64,000 nucleotides of DNA from Oceanicoccus sagamiensis (GCF_002117105.1 NZ_CP019343.1:3844001-3908000), one strand, 5' to 3'; counted from the stretch's first letter, positions 1-10,184 are shown. Program-made: numbers and translations. The notes: generated by a model not told the origin, from the letters alone.

Positions 1-3000
1 GTTAGTGCCTCCAGCCACTCCGCCATCGTTATCCAGCATCGTAAAGTTATTATCCCCTTCAGCAATATCCAAATTGAAGTTGAAGCTATAACCTGCGAGT
101 AAACCATCAATCATCGGCACACCTGCAATACCATCGCCATCATTATCCGTAGAGGCGAGGCGCCAGATCGTTTCAGGGCTTGGAGATGTAGACCATGGAT
201 ATGGCCCAGGGTTGCCGCCAGTCCACAACTGACCAGCAGCACTGGTACTAAACACCGCATTAATATCGAAGACGTTAACAATGTCTGTATTAACTGATCC
301 GTTCCAGTCAAATAGCATATGGATGCCAATCTGACCTTCTGCAACCGTCATCGTCAACATCGGGCCGCCATTACACATGGCAATGCCAGCTTCCAGTTCA
401 GAAATCGAGCAACTGGTATCAAAGCTATAGCTACCCGGGCCAAAGACCCGCATATGATGCACATCCCAATCCATACCATAGAAAGGTGTTTCCGATGACA
501 GCGCCATATTAGTAAAGTTGGTGTCAGCGATATCTGTGGTACTTAATCCATTCCAACTTGCCGCAATATCGTTGGCACCACCGCTAGCATTAGAGCCATC
601 GGGGTTAAGTACAGTAAGGTTGCTACCTTTGAGTGCATCAACTGGTTCAGGCTCAACGGTAATGGTGACTAATGCCACTAATGAATCGGCATAGCCATCA
701 TTAACACTATAGCTTAGTAAATCCTGACCGGAGAAACCCTCATTGGGTGTATAGGTCAATTCTCCGCTATCACTATCAATAGCTGCAGTGCCGTTTTCAG
801 TATTTGAAACCAGCGAATAAGTCAGAGAATCCCCATCATCATCCGAGGCTTCTAAAAGATCAGTCATAGCTGTGTTAAACGGAGTGACAAAGACTGCATT
901 AACGGCTTCGGGAATCTGATTCACAGTGATAGAGAATGCAGCAAGAGCGGCTGATGCTGGAGTTTCAAAATCATCAGTAACGGTTATTACTATGCCTGAT
1001 GTGGTTCCAGCGTCATCAGTGCTTGGGTTACCACTTAATTCACCTGTAGCCGTATTAAAACTCGACCATGCTGGTGCGCCGGTAATACTGAAGCTTAAAA
1101 CATCATCTACATCTGCATCACTTGATGCTGGTATGAAGAGATAGCTTTCGCCAACATTGACAATTGTTTGTGGCAATCCATCAATTACAGGAGTTTCATT
1201 AGCAAATAATGCACTGCTTAGCCAGCCAGCATAATTGACTAGCCCATAACTGCCCGCATCATTATTTCCATCATAAATAAAACTCAGGCTCTTTGGATTG
1301 GGACTGCTATTAATTTCAGCAGTACCCTCTGTACCCCACCAGTTATTCTTCGCAATTATATCGAAGGCTGTATCATTCCTGATCGCATACGAACCATTAT
1401 CATAGATATCATTATAGGCAATAACCGGATTAGCATAGCCGCCTATCTCGATACCTGTATTTTCACTCTCCTTAATCGTATTTCTTTCTATCGTTGCATT
1501 ACCATTGCCATTAGCATCATCATAGTAAAGGTATAAACCTGTAGAGTTCCTTTCAAGGATATTATCCGCTATATAAGGAACAACATGCCCATGTATACTG
1601 ATGCCATAACCGGTGACATCCGTTACCGTGTTGTCCGTAATTACAGCCTGAATAGTATTCTGATAGTTACTAACAGATATACCGCTCTCAATACCACCGG
1701 TTATCGTATTTCCAGTCACAACTGGGGCTGTTGTTCCGTAATCATTGACAGTAATACCAGAAGCATCGCAACAATAATAACCACCATTCAGAACCGTGTT
1801 TTCAATTGTATTTGCTGTTATCGAAATACTATCTGTCATCCAGTAACCAGAACTGCTTCCGTCCTGATAATGTATGCCACTAAAATAAAAAGGCTGAGTA
1901 CTCCGTACTGTGTTGCCACTTATATCGACATCACCCCGAATATACCAAAACCTTATTCCCCCCTGATAACCATTATCCTCAAGAGTATTATTTAGTACTG
2001 TAAGCCCATGGGACCAGGAGACTATTAAACCAGCGCCATTATTGGAAATAGTATTATCCGCCACCAACCAGTAGGCGTAACTATCATCACCCGAAATGGC
2101 CACGCCATTATTATTGATTATAGAGCTAGCGCTAATAGATACAGTTGCATCATTCGATGAATCAACACGAACTCCATAACTACCGTTTTCTTGAATCAAA
2201 GAGTGGGATACTATCAGCTCATCCGTTTCTTGCAGGCTTTGAGCATGGATACCATAGGCGCTGTATTCAATAATGGCATGGTTAAAACTGGCACTACCGG
2301 TGCCAATATAAATCCCACCCCACTCGCCGGTAACTGGCTCTCGATGGCTACTGGTAAATCTCACTTCATTCCCTTCTATACCCGCAACGTTCAACGTACC
2401 CTCTACAATTAACTCACTGTCATAGGGTTCATGGCCTGATATCAGATCATCACTGTTGGCGAGGAACAGCACGTCAACACCATCCAGAATTGTCAGGGTT
2501 ACACCATCAGCAACGGTTACATCACCTGTAATCAGATAAGGGCTGTCAGCCTCAGTCCAGACAGTGTCTGCAAGGATGACCGAACCCTTAATCACGGTCG
2601 CGGCATATAACGAGGTACTACGAACCTGTACTGCTTGCGACCAATCGCCACTGGCGTCATCATAAAATGCAGTGATTAAATCGCCAGAGTTAACCTCTAA
2701 GGTAAAGTTATCTGCGGATGCTGTCACTGACTCTACTACTGGAAGGCTGCCTTCAAAAATACCTGAATCCACGTCGGTTTCAGTCAGCGTTACTGTTTCA
2801 GCCACGATGGTTCCAGCCGTGGTGTTAAACGTAAAGGTATCTCCCACTGCAAAACTTATCGATCCCTGATCAATACGGAAGAAAACCTCATCCCCCGCGG
2901 TGGTATAACCGGGGTTCTCAACGTCTTCATGGATGGAGTATTGCCGGGATTGATTGCCTGATACAGAGCCCGACACGATAAAGTTATCCTGGCTAACAGC

Positions 3001-6000
3001 GGTTATGGTCCAGGCTTCTGTGTTGGTGTCGTAGCCAGTACTCAGGACAGTTAACACCCCGTCACCCGTATTGTTCCCACCTGCGACAGGCTCGCTAGCA
3101 CCAAAAGGCGTGCCGGTATCTTCAGTTTCAGAAGTAACACGAACAGTTAATGTATCAGCCACGGAAGCACTGGGATTGACTTCGGGGCCGGTATCCGTAA
3201 CGCGGACAATAACATCATCACCGGATTGGTAAGTCGCTGCAACATTGCCGTTGCTATCTATTAATTGCAACAACCCTGTAAAAGATTTTGAAACCGGAGC
3301 CCCGGTTTGATAACCACTACCCAGCCAGCCAGCATAATTGACTAGCCCATAACTACCCGCATCATTATTTCCATCATAAATAAAACTCAGGCTCTTTGGA
3401 TTGGGACTGCTATTAATTTCAGCAGTACCCTCTGTACCCCACCAGTTATTCTTCGCAATTATATCGAAGGCTGTATCATTCCTGATCGCATACGAACCAT
3501 TATCATAGATATCATTATAGGCAATAACCGGATTAGCATAGCCGCCTATCTCGATACCTGTATTTTCACTCTCCTTAATCGTATTTCTTTCTATCGTTGC
3601 ATTACCATTGCCATTAGCATCATCATAGTAAAGGTATAAACCTGTAGAGTTCCTTTCAAGGATATTATCCGCTATATAAGGAACAACATGCCCATGTATA
3701 CTGATGCCATAACCGGTGACATCCGTTACCGTGTTGTCCGTAATTACAGCCTGAATAGTATTCTGATAGTTACTAACAGATATACCGCTCTCAATACCAC
3801 CGGTTATCGTATTTCCAGTCACAACTGGGGCTGTTGTTCCGTAATCATTGACAGTAATACCAGAAGCATCGCAACAATAATAACCACCATTCAGAACCGT
3901 GTTTTCAATTGTATTTGCTGTTATCGAAATACTATCTGTCATCCAGTAACCAGAACTGCTTCCGTCCTGATAATGTATGCCACTAAAATAAAAAGGCTGA
4001 GTACTCCGTACTGTGTTGCCACTTATATCGACATCACCCCGAATATACCAAAACCTTATTCCCCCCTGATAACCATTATCCTCAAGAGTATTATTTAGTA
4101 CTGTAAGCCCATGGGACCAGGAGACTATTAAACCAGCGCCATTATTGGAAATAGTATTATCCGCCACCAACCAGTAGGCGTAACTATCATCACCCGAAAT
4201 GGCCACGCCATTATTATTGATTATAGAGCTAGCGCTAATAGATACAGTTGCATCATTCGATGAATCAACACGAACTCCATAACTACCGTTTTCTTGAATC
4301 AAAGAGTGGGATACTATCAGCTCATCCGTTTCTTGCAGGCTTTGAGCATGGATACCATAGGCGCTGTATTCAATAATGGCATGGTTAAAACTGGCACTAC
4401 CGGTGCCAATATAAATCCCACCCCACTCGCCGGTAACTGGCTCTCGATGGCTACTGGTAAATCTCACTTCATTCCCTTCTATACCCGCAACGTTCAACGT
4501 ACCCTCTACAATTAACTCACTGTCATAGGGTTCATGGCCTGATATCAGATCATCACTGTTGGCGAGGAACAGCACGTCAACACCATCCAGAATTGTCAGG
4601 GTTACACCATCAGCAACGGTTACATCACCTGTAATCAGATAAGGGCTGTCAGCCTCAGTCCAGACAGTGTCTGCAAGGATGACCGAACCCTTAACCACGG
4701 TCGCGGCATATAACGAGGTACTACGAACCTGTACTGCTTGCGACCAATCGCCACTGGCATCATCATAAAATGCAGTGATTAAATCGCCAGAGTTAACCTC
4801 TAAGGTAAAGTTATCTGCGGATGCTGTCACTGACTCTACTACTGGAAGGCTGCCTTCAAAAATACCTGAATCCACGTCGGTTTCAGTCAGCGTTACTGTT
4901 TCAGCCACGATGGTTCCAGCCGTGGTGTTAAACGTAAAGGTATCTCCCACTGCAAAACTTATCGATCCCTGATCAATACGGAAGAAAACCTCATCCCCCG
5001 CGGTGGTATAACCGGGGTTCTCAACGTCTTCATGGATGGAGTATTGCCGGGATTGATTGCCTGATACAGAGCCCGACACGATAAAGTTATCCTGGCTAAC
5101 AGCGGTTATGGTCCAGGCTTCTGTGTTGGTGTCGTAGCCAGTACTCAGGACAGTTAACACCCCGTCACCCGTATTGTTCCCACCTGCGACAGGCTCGCTA
5201 GCACCAAAAGGCGTGCCGGTATCTTCAGTTTCAGAAGTAACACGAACAGTTAATGTATCAGCCACGGAAGCACTGGGATTGACTTCGGGGCCGGTATCCG
5301 TAACGCGGACAATAACATCATCACCGGATTGGTAAGTCGCTGCAACATTGCCGTTGCTATCTATTAATTGCAACAACCCTGTAAAAGATTTTGAAACCGG
5401 AGCCCCGGTTTGATAACCACTACCCAGCCAGCCAGCATAATTGACTAGCCCATAACTGCCCGCATCATTATTTCCATCATAAATAAAACTCAGGCTCTTT
5501 GGATTGGGACTGCTATTAATTTCAGCAGTACCCTCTGTACCCCACCAGTTATTCTTCGCAATTATATCGAAGGCTGTATCATTCCTGATCGCATACGAAC
5601 CATTATCATAGATATCATTATAGGCAATAACCGGATTAGCATAGCCGCCTATCTCGATACCTGTATTTTCACTCTCCTTAATCGTATTTCTTTCTATCGT
5701 TGCATTACCATTGCCATTAGCATCATCATAGTAAAGGTATAAACCTGTAGAGTTCCTTTCAAGGATATTATCCGCTATATAAGGAACAACATGCCCATGT
5801 ATACTGATGCCATAACCGGTGACATCCGTTACCGTGTTGTCCGTAATTACAGCCTGAATAGTATTCTGATAGTTACTAACAGATATACCGCTCTCAATAC
5901 CACCGGTTATCGTATTTCCAGTCACAACTGGGGCTGTTGTTCCGTAATCATTGACAGTAATACCAGAAGCATCGCAACAATAATAACCACCATTCAGAAC

Positions 6001-7563
6001 CGTGTTTTCAATTGTATTTGCTGTTATCGAAATACTATCTGTCATCCAGTAACCAGAACTGCTTCCGTCCTGATAATGTATGCCACTAAAATAAAAAGGC
6101 TGAGTACTCCGTACTGTGTTGCCACTTATATCGACATCACCCCGAATATACCAAAACCTTATTCCCCCCTGATAACCATTATCCTCAAGAGTATTATTTA
6201 GTACTGTAAGCCCATGGGACCAGGAGACTATTAAACCAGCGCCATTATTGGAAATAGTATTATCCGCCACCAACCAGTAGGCGTAACTATCATCGCCCGA
6301 AATGGCCACGCCATTATTATTGATTATAGAGCTAGCGCTAATAGATACAGTTGCATCATTCGATGAATCAACACGAACTCCATAACTACCGTTTTCTTGA
6401 ATCAAAGAGTGGGATACTATCAGCTCATCCGTTTCTTGCAGGCTTTGAGCATGGATACCATAGGCGCTGTATTCAATAATGGCATGGTTAAAACTGGCAC
6501 TACCGGTGCCAATATAAATCCCACCCCACTCGCCGGTAACTGGCTCTCGATGGCTACTGGTAAATCTCACTTCATTCCCTTCTATACCCGCAACGTTCAA
6601 CGTACCCTCTACAATTAACTCACTGTCATAGGGTTCATGGCCTGATATCAGATCATCACTGTTGGCGAGGAACAGCACGTCAACACCATCCAGAATTGTC
6701 AGGGTTACACCATCAGCAACGGTTACATCACCTGTAATCAGATAAGGGCTGTCAGCCTCAGTCCAGACAGTGTCTGCAAGGATGACCGAACCCTTAATCA
6801 CGGTCGCGGCATATAACGAGGTACTACGAACCTGTACTGCTTGCGACCAATCGCCACTGGCGTCATCATAAAATGCAGTGATTAAATCGCCAGAGTTAAC
6901 CTCTAAGGTAAAGTTATCTGCGGATGCTGTCACTGACTCTACTACTGGAAGGCTGCCTTCAAAAATACCTGAATCCACGTCGGTTTCAGTCAGCGTTACT
7001 GTTTCAGCCACGATGGTTCCAGCCGTGGTGTTAAACGTAAAGGTATCTCCCACTGCAAAACTTATCGATCCCTGATCAATACGGAAGAAAACCTCATCCC
7101 CCGCGGTGGTATAACCGGGGTTCTCAACGTCTTCATGGATGGAGTATTGCCGGGATTGATTGCCTGATACAGAGCCCGACACGATAAAGTTATCCTGGCT
7201 AACAGCGGTTATGGTCCAGGTTTCTGTGTTGGTGTCGTAGCCAGTACTCAGGACAGTTAACACCCCGTCACCCGTATTGTTCCCACCTGCGACAGGCTCG
7301 CTAGCACCAAAAGGCGTGCCGGTATCTTCAGTTTCAGAAGTAACACGAACAGTTAATGTATCAGCCACGGAAGCACTGGGATTGACTTCGGGGCCGGTAT
7401 CCGTAACGCGGACAATAACATCATCACCAGCTTGGTAGGTCGCTGCAACATTGCCGTTGCTATCAAGTAGCTCCAAATCACCAGTCACACCAGACATAGC
7501 ATTAGTAGCAGTCAATGCACTAACAGAAAGAAAAACAACACTCATCCATTTGTTCATTTTCAT
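1..7563 (-). CDS. Giant secreted beta-helix repeat protein (3' end outside window)
   Basis: The reading frame starts at ATG 7561-7563 and stays open for 2521 codons to the window edge, so the C-terminus is missing. An AGGGTGAT ribosome site precedes the start. Residues 1-22 form a signal peptide (MKMNKWMSVVFLSVSALTATNA). From about residue 34 come three tandem copies of a 701-residue module. Each has a beta-sandwich-like part, with a DVDSGIFEGSL motif common in large surface proteins, then a right-handed parallel beta-helix rich in N-N-x-I and E-N-N-G rungs. After the third copy come a putative Ig-like domain (near VIDGLPQTIVNVGESYLF), a cadherin-like domain and a conserved distal domain with a type-3 thrombospondin-like STDNDGDGIAG stretch. 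I infer an extracellular or surface protein; a C-terminal sorting tag may lie beyond the edge. Substrate and function are unknown. Confidence 0.85.
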   Translation of the reverse strand, partial: MKMNKWMSVVFLSVSALTATNAMSGVTGDLELLDSNGNVAATYQAGDDVIVRVTDTGPEVNPSASVADTLTVRVTSETEDTGTPFGASEPVAGGNNTGDGVLTVLSTGYDTNTETWTITAVSQDNFIVSGSVSGNQSRQYSIHEDVENPGYTTAGDEVFFRIDQGSISFAVGDTFTFNTTAGTIVAETVTLTETDVDSGIFEGSLPVVESVTASADNFTLEVNSGDLITAFYDDASGDWSQAVQVRSTSLYAATVIKGSVILADTVWTEADSPYLITGDVTVADGVTLTILDGVDVLFLANSDDLISGHEPYDSELIVEGTLNVAGIEGNEVRFTSSHREPVTGEWGGIYIGTGSASFNHAIIEYSAYGIHAQSLQETDELIVSHSLIQENGSYGVRVDSSNDATVSISASSIINNNGVAISGDDSYAYWLVADNTISNNGAGLIVSWSHGLTVLNNTLEDNGYQGGIRFWYIRGDVDISGNTVRSTQPFYFSGIHYQDGSSSGYWMTDSISITANTIENTVLNGGYYCCDASGITVNDYGTTAPVVTGNTITGGIESGISVSNYQNTIQAVITDNTVTDVTGYGISIHGHVVPYIADNILERNSTGLYLYYDDANGNGNATIERNTIKESENTGIEIGGYANPVIAYNDIYDNGSYAIRNDTAFDIIAKNNWWGTEGTAEINSSPNPKSLSFIYDGNNDAGSYGLVNYAGWLGSGYQTGAPVSKSFTGLLQLIDSNGNVAATYQSGDDVIVRVTDTGPEVNPSASVADTLTVRVTSETEDTGTPFGASEPVAGGNNTGDGVLTVLSTGYDTNTEAWTITAVSQDNFIVSGSVSGNQSRQYSIHEDVENPGYTTAGDEVFFRIDQGSISFAVGDTFTFNTTAGTIVAETVTLTETDVDSGIFEGSLPVVESVTASADNFTLEVNSGDLITAFYDDASGDWSQAVQVRSTSLYAATVVKGSVILADTVWTEADSPYLITGDVTVADGVTLTILDGVDVLFLANSDDLISGHEPYDSELIVEGTLNVAGIEGNEVRFTSSHREPVTGEWGGIYIGTGSASFNHAIIEYSAYGIHAQSLQETDELIVSHSLIQENGSYGVRVDSSNDATVSISASSIINNNGVAISGDDSYAYWLVADNTISNNGAGLIVSWSHGLTVLNNTLEDNGYQGGIRFWYIRGDVDISGNTVRSTQPFYFSGIHYQDGSSSGYWMTDSISITANTIENTVLNGGYYCCDASGITVNDYGTTAPVVTGNTITGGIESGISVSNYQNTIQAVITDNTVTDVTGYGISIHGHVVPYIADNILERNSTGLYLYYDDANGNGNATIERNTIKESENTGIEIGGYANPVIAYNDIYDNGSYAIRNDTAFDIIAKNNWWGTEGTAEINSSPNPKSLSFIYDGNNDAGSYGLVNYAGWLGSGYQTGAPVSKSFTGLLQLIDSNGNVAATYQSGDDVIVRVTDTGPEVNPSASVADTLTVRVTSETEDTGTPFGASEPVAGGNNTGDGVLTVLSTGYDTNTEAWTITAVSQDNFIVSGSVSGNQSRQYSIHEDVENPGYTTAGDEVFFRIDQGSISFAVGDTFTFNTTAGTIVAETVTLTETDVDSGIFEGSLPVVESVTASADNFTLEVNSGDLITAFYDDASGDWSQAVQVRSTSLYAATVIKGSVILADTVWTEADSPYLITGDVTVADGVTLTILDGVDVLFLANSDDLISGHEPYDSELIVEGTLNVAGIEGNEVRFTSSHREPVTGEWGGIYIGTGSASFNHAIIEYSAYGIHAQSLQETDELIVSHSLIQENGSYGVRVDSSNDATVSISASSIINNNGVAISGDDSYAYWLVADNTISNNGAGLIVSWSHGLTVLNNTLEDNGYQGGIRFWYIRGDVDISGNTVRSTQPFYFSGIHYQDGSSSGYWMTDSISITANTIENTVLNGGYYCCDASGITVNDYGTTAPVVTGNTITGGIESGISVSNYQNTIQAVITDNTVTDVTGYGISIHGHVVPYIADNILERNSTGLYLYYDDANGNGNATIERNTIKESENTGIEIGGYANPVIAYNDIYDNGSYAIRNDTAFDIIAKNNWWGTEGTAEINSSPNPKSLSFIYDGNNDAGSYGLVNYAGWLSSALFANETPVIDGLPQTIVNVGESYLFIPASSDADVDDVLSFSITGAPAWSSFNTATGELSGNPSTDDAGTTSGIVITVTDDFETPASAALAAFSITVNQIPEAVNAVFVTPFNTAMTDLLEASDDDGDSLTYSLVSNTENGTAAIDSDSGELTYTPNEGFSGQDLLSYSVNDGYADSLVALVTITVEPEPVDALKGSNLTVLNPDGSNASGGANDIAASWNGLSTTDIADTNFTNMALSSETPFYGMDWDVHHMRVFGPGSYSFDTSCSISELEAGIAMCNGGPMLTMTVAEGQIGIHMLFDWNGSVNTDIVNVFDINAVFSTSAAGQLWTGGNPGPYPWSTSPSPETIWRLASTDNDGDGIAGVPMIDGLLAGYSFNFNLDIAEGDNNFTMLDNDGGVAGGTN
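1220..3258 (-). repeat. Tandem repeat copy 3 (about 2039 bp)
   Basis: C-terminal copy. Similarity stops at about 1220, where copies 1 and 2 continue into the inter-repeat linker. Here the protein goes from AGWL directly into SSALFANETPVIDG and the Ig-like region. The unit thus lacks only the 64-bp linker. Confidence 0.93.
3259..5361 (-). repeat. Tandem repeat copy 2 (2103 bp)
   Basis: Middle copy, exactly 2103 bp from copy 1 in every landmark compared. Private differences include an A at 3352 (G in the others), a C at about 4696 (T in the others) and an A at about 4759 (G in the others). It is in frame with its neighbours because the unit length is a multiple of three. Confidence 0.95.
5362..7464 (-). 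repeat. Tandem repeat copy 1 (2103 bp, 701 codons)
   Basis: This is the N-terminal copy of the repeat inside the giant protein gene. It begins at the codons for DSNGNVAATYQ and ends after a linker (GAPVSKSFTGLLQLI). It differs from copy 2 by only scattered single bases, for example G for A at 6294 and T for C at 7214, plus small differences in its first 14 codons. Confidence 0.95.
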
Positions 7564-7732
7564 TCTTAAATATCACCCTTATATAGCGTAAAACCGAGCA
7601 TGAATGGTGATTAATTAGCCATAGCAATGCGCGATAAGACAAAAGTCGTCAATAAGGATTCGATAAGAGGTGGTAAGAAAATAATAGCGGACTGTTTAGC
7701 TCCACTTACAGCAGTTAATACAAGGAGGTTAT

Positions 7733-7885
7733 ATGTCCATATCAAAAGTACGCTTCCAGCGCACAAGCATCCCGTTAATCAATACTATTTTTATTATTTC
7801 CTTGAGCCAAACAGCAAAAGAATCCCTAGATCTATTATTATTAAACTTGCCTTACTATACTAAAATTTGTGAACCAGATCACTAG
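7733..7885 (+). CDS. Possible small protein with a strong ribosome site
   Basis: A 50-codon frame starts at ATG 7733 and ends at TAG 7883. AAGGAGG (7722-7728) lies 4 nt upstream of the ATG, a near-perfect Shine-Dalgarno although the spacing is short. The product would start MSISKVRFQRTS, then a hydrophobic stretch (IPLINTIFIISL) and a Leu-rich part, ending ICEPDH. No family is recognised. The stop overlaps the inverted repeat at 7882-7899. The only support is the ribosome site and position in an otherwise empty gap. Confidence 0.3.
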   Translation: MSISKVRFQRTSIPLINTIFIISLSQTAKESLDLLLLNLPYYTKICEPDH

Positions 7886-7899
7886 TACTTTTGTACTAG
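7882..7899. promoter_or_regulatory. Inverted repeat, possible operator
   Basis: CTAGTAC, loop TTTT, GTACTAG: a perfect 7-bp inverted repeat with a 4-nt loop. No T-run follows on either strand, so an intrinsic terminator is unlikely. It could be a binding site for a dimeric regulator between the divergent surface protein and ligase genes; this is inference from symmetry only. Confidence 0.3.
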
Positions 7900-8119
7900 A
7901 ATGCTTGGAGAGAGCTCAAATAATAATCATAGGAATTTAATCTCTCTAAAATCGCACCAACTTGGAGCCAAAAGATAACATAGAGGCTAATATTTTTTGT
8001 ATTGGTTAAAGAGCATTGCAAAAAAAGCAGCATATTCACATCCATTGGTTTTATTAATACCAGCCTTGTCCTGAAATTTATGCCTCTCAAACAATTTAGT
8101 ATGATGCAGCTAATCGACT

Positions 8120-8149
8120 TTGTTAAACGAATGGCTTTAAGCCTATAAT
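8120..8149 (+). promoter_or_regulatory. Sigma70-like promoter of the ligase gene
   Basis: TTGTTA (8120-8125), an 18-nt spacer and a consensus TATAAT (8144-8149). A start of transcription about 7 nt downstream falls at or next to the ATG at 8158, so the transcript may be leaderless; no ribosome site is visible before that ATG. Confidence 0.5.
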
Positions 8150-8157
8150 CATTGGCT

Positions 8158-10184
8158 ATGCCGCCAAAAAATAAAAATAAGAAGAAAGCTTCTCCGCTAT
8201 TGCCTGCCCTTAGTGGGCTTGGGCTATCTCTATTCTTGCTATTGTTTTCTTATCAATATCTGTCAGTTAATGTTTATAAGATGTTTGCTGCACTGTTTAT
8301 CGGCAGCGGCTTACTGCTTATTGCTTGTTATATACATATCAAATCAAGGCAAGGGCTTGATAAAACCATTATCTATTGCTCAGTCTTGATAGCTCTACCT
8401 TTTCTAACACTTATGCCTGGGTATTTGTTTAACCAGGTCACTACTAACTATTTTTTTAAAGAAGAATTCGGTTTATTGCTGATCACGTTGATGTGGTCAT
8501 GGATTATTCTGCTTACTGTTAAGTCAGAAAAAGAGATAGCAATATTTTTACAGGCGCTAGTCATTGGCATTATTGGTTCCTGCCTTATTGCCACGCTGAA
8601 TATAGATGTTAGTGAGGCCCGGCCAATTGGGCGCCGTATGTCATCAGCGCTATCTTCAGCTAATTTTGGCAATTCAAATTATTTTGCCTCATTCCTGATT
8701 CTTGTTATACCGATCTACGCAGGCGCTGCACTTGGAGCCTATAAACAGAAGCCGCAAAAAAGCCTAACTATAGGTATTTATGGCTTGGTGGTTGTACTAG
8801 GTCTATGGGCTTTGCTCTATACGCAGTCCAGAGCAGCCATTGCAAGTCTGGTCATTATGCTAGCCATTTTGTTAGTAGCATTCATTGGCTTATCCAGGCA
8901 GAGGCCTGTATTAGCATGGCGCACTCTCTTATTATCTGTCGCAATAGGCTCTGTAGGTATATGGCTACTGCAGGCAAGCCCCTACTCGCACGTTTTAGTA
9001 ATCTTGGTGAACACCTTCACTCCAGAACCGTACCCTGGACAGCCGCCTATCAAGCTTTTCTTGAAAAACCGTTACTGGGTTTTGGGCCGGGTTCATCCTA
9101 TGAATTATTTTTTCAGTATATTCTCCCCGAAAGCCGCTCACTCTGGCATCAAGCCAGTTATAAGCACGCCCACAACCAACTGTTACAAACACTTCAGGAA
9201 GGTGGTTTATTGGGCCTTGCAGCTTACCTGATGTTTTGGGGCTGTATTTATTATTGTGTTGTTAAGACCTATCAGCTCTATCGTGACAAACCAGGTACAG
9301 CTTATCTAGTGTTAGGTATTGGAGCAGGATTAGCCTGTTTACAACTTCATAGCTTTGTTTCCGTGGCCTACCGAATGGTATCGGTTCAATTGCCCATGGT
9401 GGTTTTCGCAGTGCTGCTTGCGGCCTTATGGAAAAACAAGCGACCAGCGCCTTTAAAAGCAATGCCAATACAAACGGGCCTATTGGCCGCACTCACTTTG
9501 GCCTTGGCCTGGACTATTCTGCAACCTACCTTTAGTAGCTTTAAAGAATACGCAAAAGCGAAGACACTCCCCCCCATGCAAAGGCTGGACCGATTACAAC
9601 AAGTCAAGCCTCGGCAATTAAATATCTATTCGCTCTACGATCGTATGGCTATGGAGCTTTTGCAACGCGATAACGACAGCGCATTAAGCACCGGTGCATT
9701 GATTGAAGAGGCGATACCCAACTATCGAGCCCTTCTCTATCGTCAGGCTGTTGCTTATGCACAAAAGGGTGAGCTGGAAAAAGCCAAACTAAAGGCAAGA
9801 GAGTACCAGCAACAAGATATGTATTATATGGATAACAATAAGTTGCTGATACGTATTGCGATAAAACAGCAGGAGCCTGCCTTCTTTTTAGAGCAGCTAA
9901 TAATGCTGTGGGCCTCTATAAGCATTGAAAGGCCCCAAGAGAAATTACCCGCCTACCTATGGCAAATAAAAAACCTTGACTCAGCAACCATTCAGCATTC
10001 AGCTATAAAGCGTATTGATCAACGCTCTGCCCTAACTGCCATGGCGATAATGGGCAAAGCCAGTGCTGACAGTAGTCACACACAAAAGCAGAGAAACAGT
10101 AGAGCGCTAGCGGCAATACTGGATATACCCAATAACGAAGCTCGGTATTTGGTTGATTATATGGCGCCTGTAGCAGCTCGCTAA
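8158..10184 (+). pseudogene. O-antigen ligase/PglL-type membrane glycosyltransferase, frameshifted
   Basis: The first frame (ATG 8158; a TTG lies two codons earlier) codes a Lys-rich start (MPPKNKNKKK) and a run of membrane helices typical of the Wzy/WaaL/PglL superfamily. At a run of four C (8979-8982) the meaningful frame moves by one base. The other frame continues PLLARFSNLGEH, then AFLEKPLLGFGPGSSYE, the conserved loop with KHAHNQLLQTLQEGG, and more membrane helices. It ends in a hydrophilic TPR-like C-terminus resembling the Wzy_C_2 region of PglL ligases. One additional C would restore about 675 residues, long for the family. These enzymes move lipid-linked glycan to lipid A core or to pilin on the periplasmic side. 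No pilin or glycan genes are adjacent. A sequencing error would give the same picture. Confidence 0.75.

Larger units (their letters stand above)
7564..8157. other. AT-rich intergenic region between divergent genes
   Basis: About 590 bp separate the giant protein gene (minus) from the ligase gene (plus). Base composition is visibly more AT-rich than the flanks. It holds a possible 50-codon gene, a 7-bp inverted repeat and a sigma70-like promoter, all listed separately. Longer open frames here (7627-7863 plus, 7896-8090 minus) have no ribosome site and no recognisable protein features. Confidence 0.6.

Noticed and set aside
1585-7075. Plus-strand open frames of 136, 73 and 65 codons repeated three times at 2103-bp spacing
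   Set aside because: They are shadows of the minus-strand repeat protein; the repetition comes from the tandem array, and none has a ribosome site or known domain.
1220-7464. CRISPR array or mobile element as explanation for the repeats
   Set aside because: Units are 2.1 kb, contiguous and coding without spacers; no transposase, terminal inverted repeats or target duplications were seen.
7627-7863. 78-codon plus-strand frame in the AT-rich gap
   Set aside because: No ribosome site and low-complexity composition; the frame at 7733 with AAGGAGG is better supported.
7896-8090. 64-codon minus-strand frame
   Set aside because: No ribosome site or domain; AT-rich chance frame.
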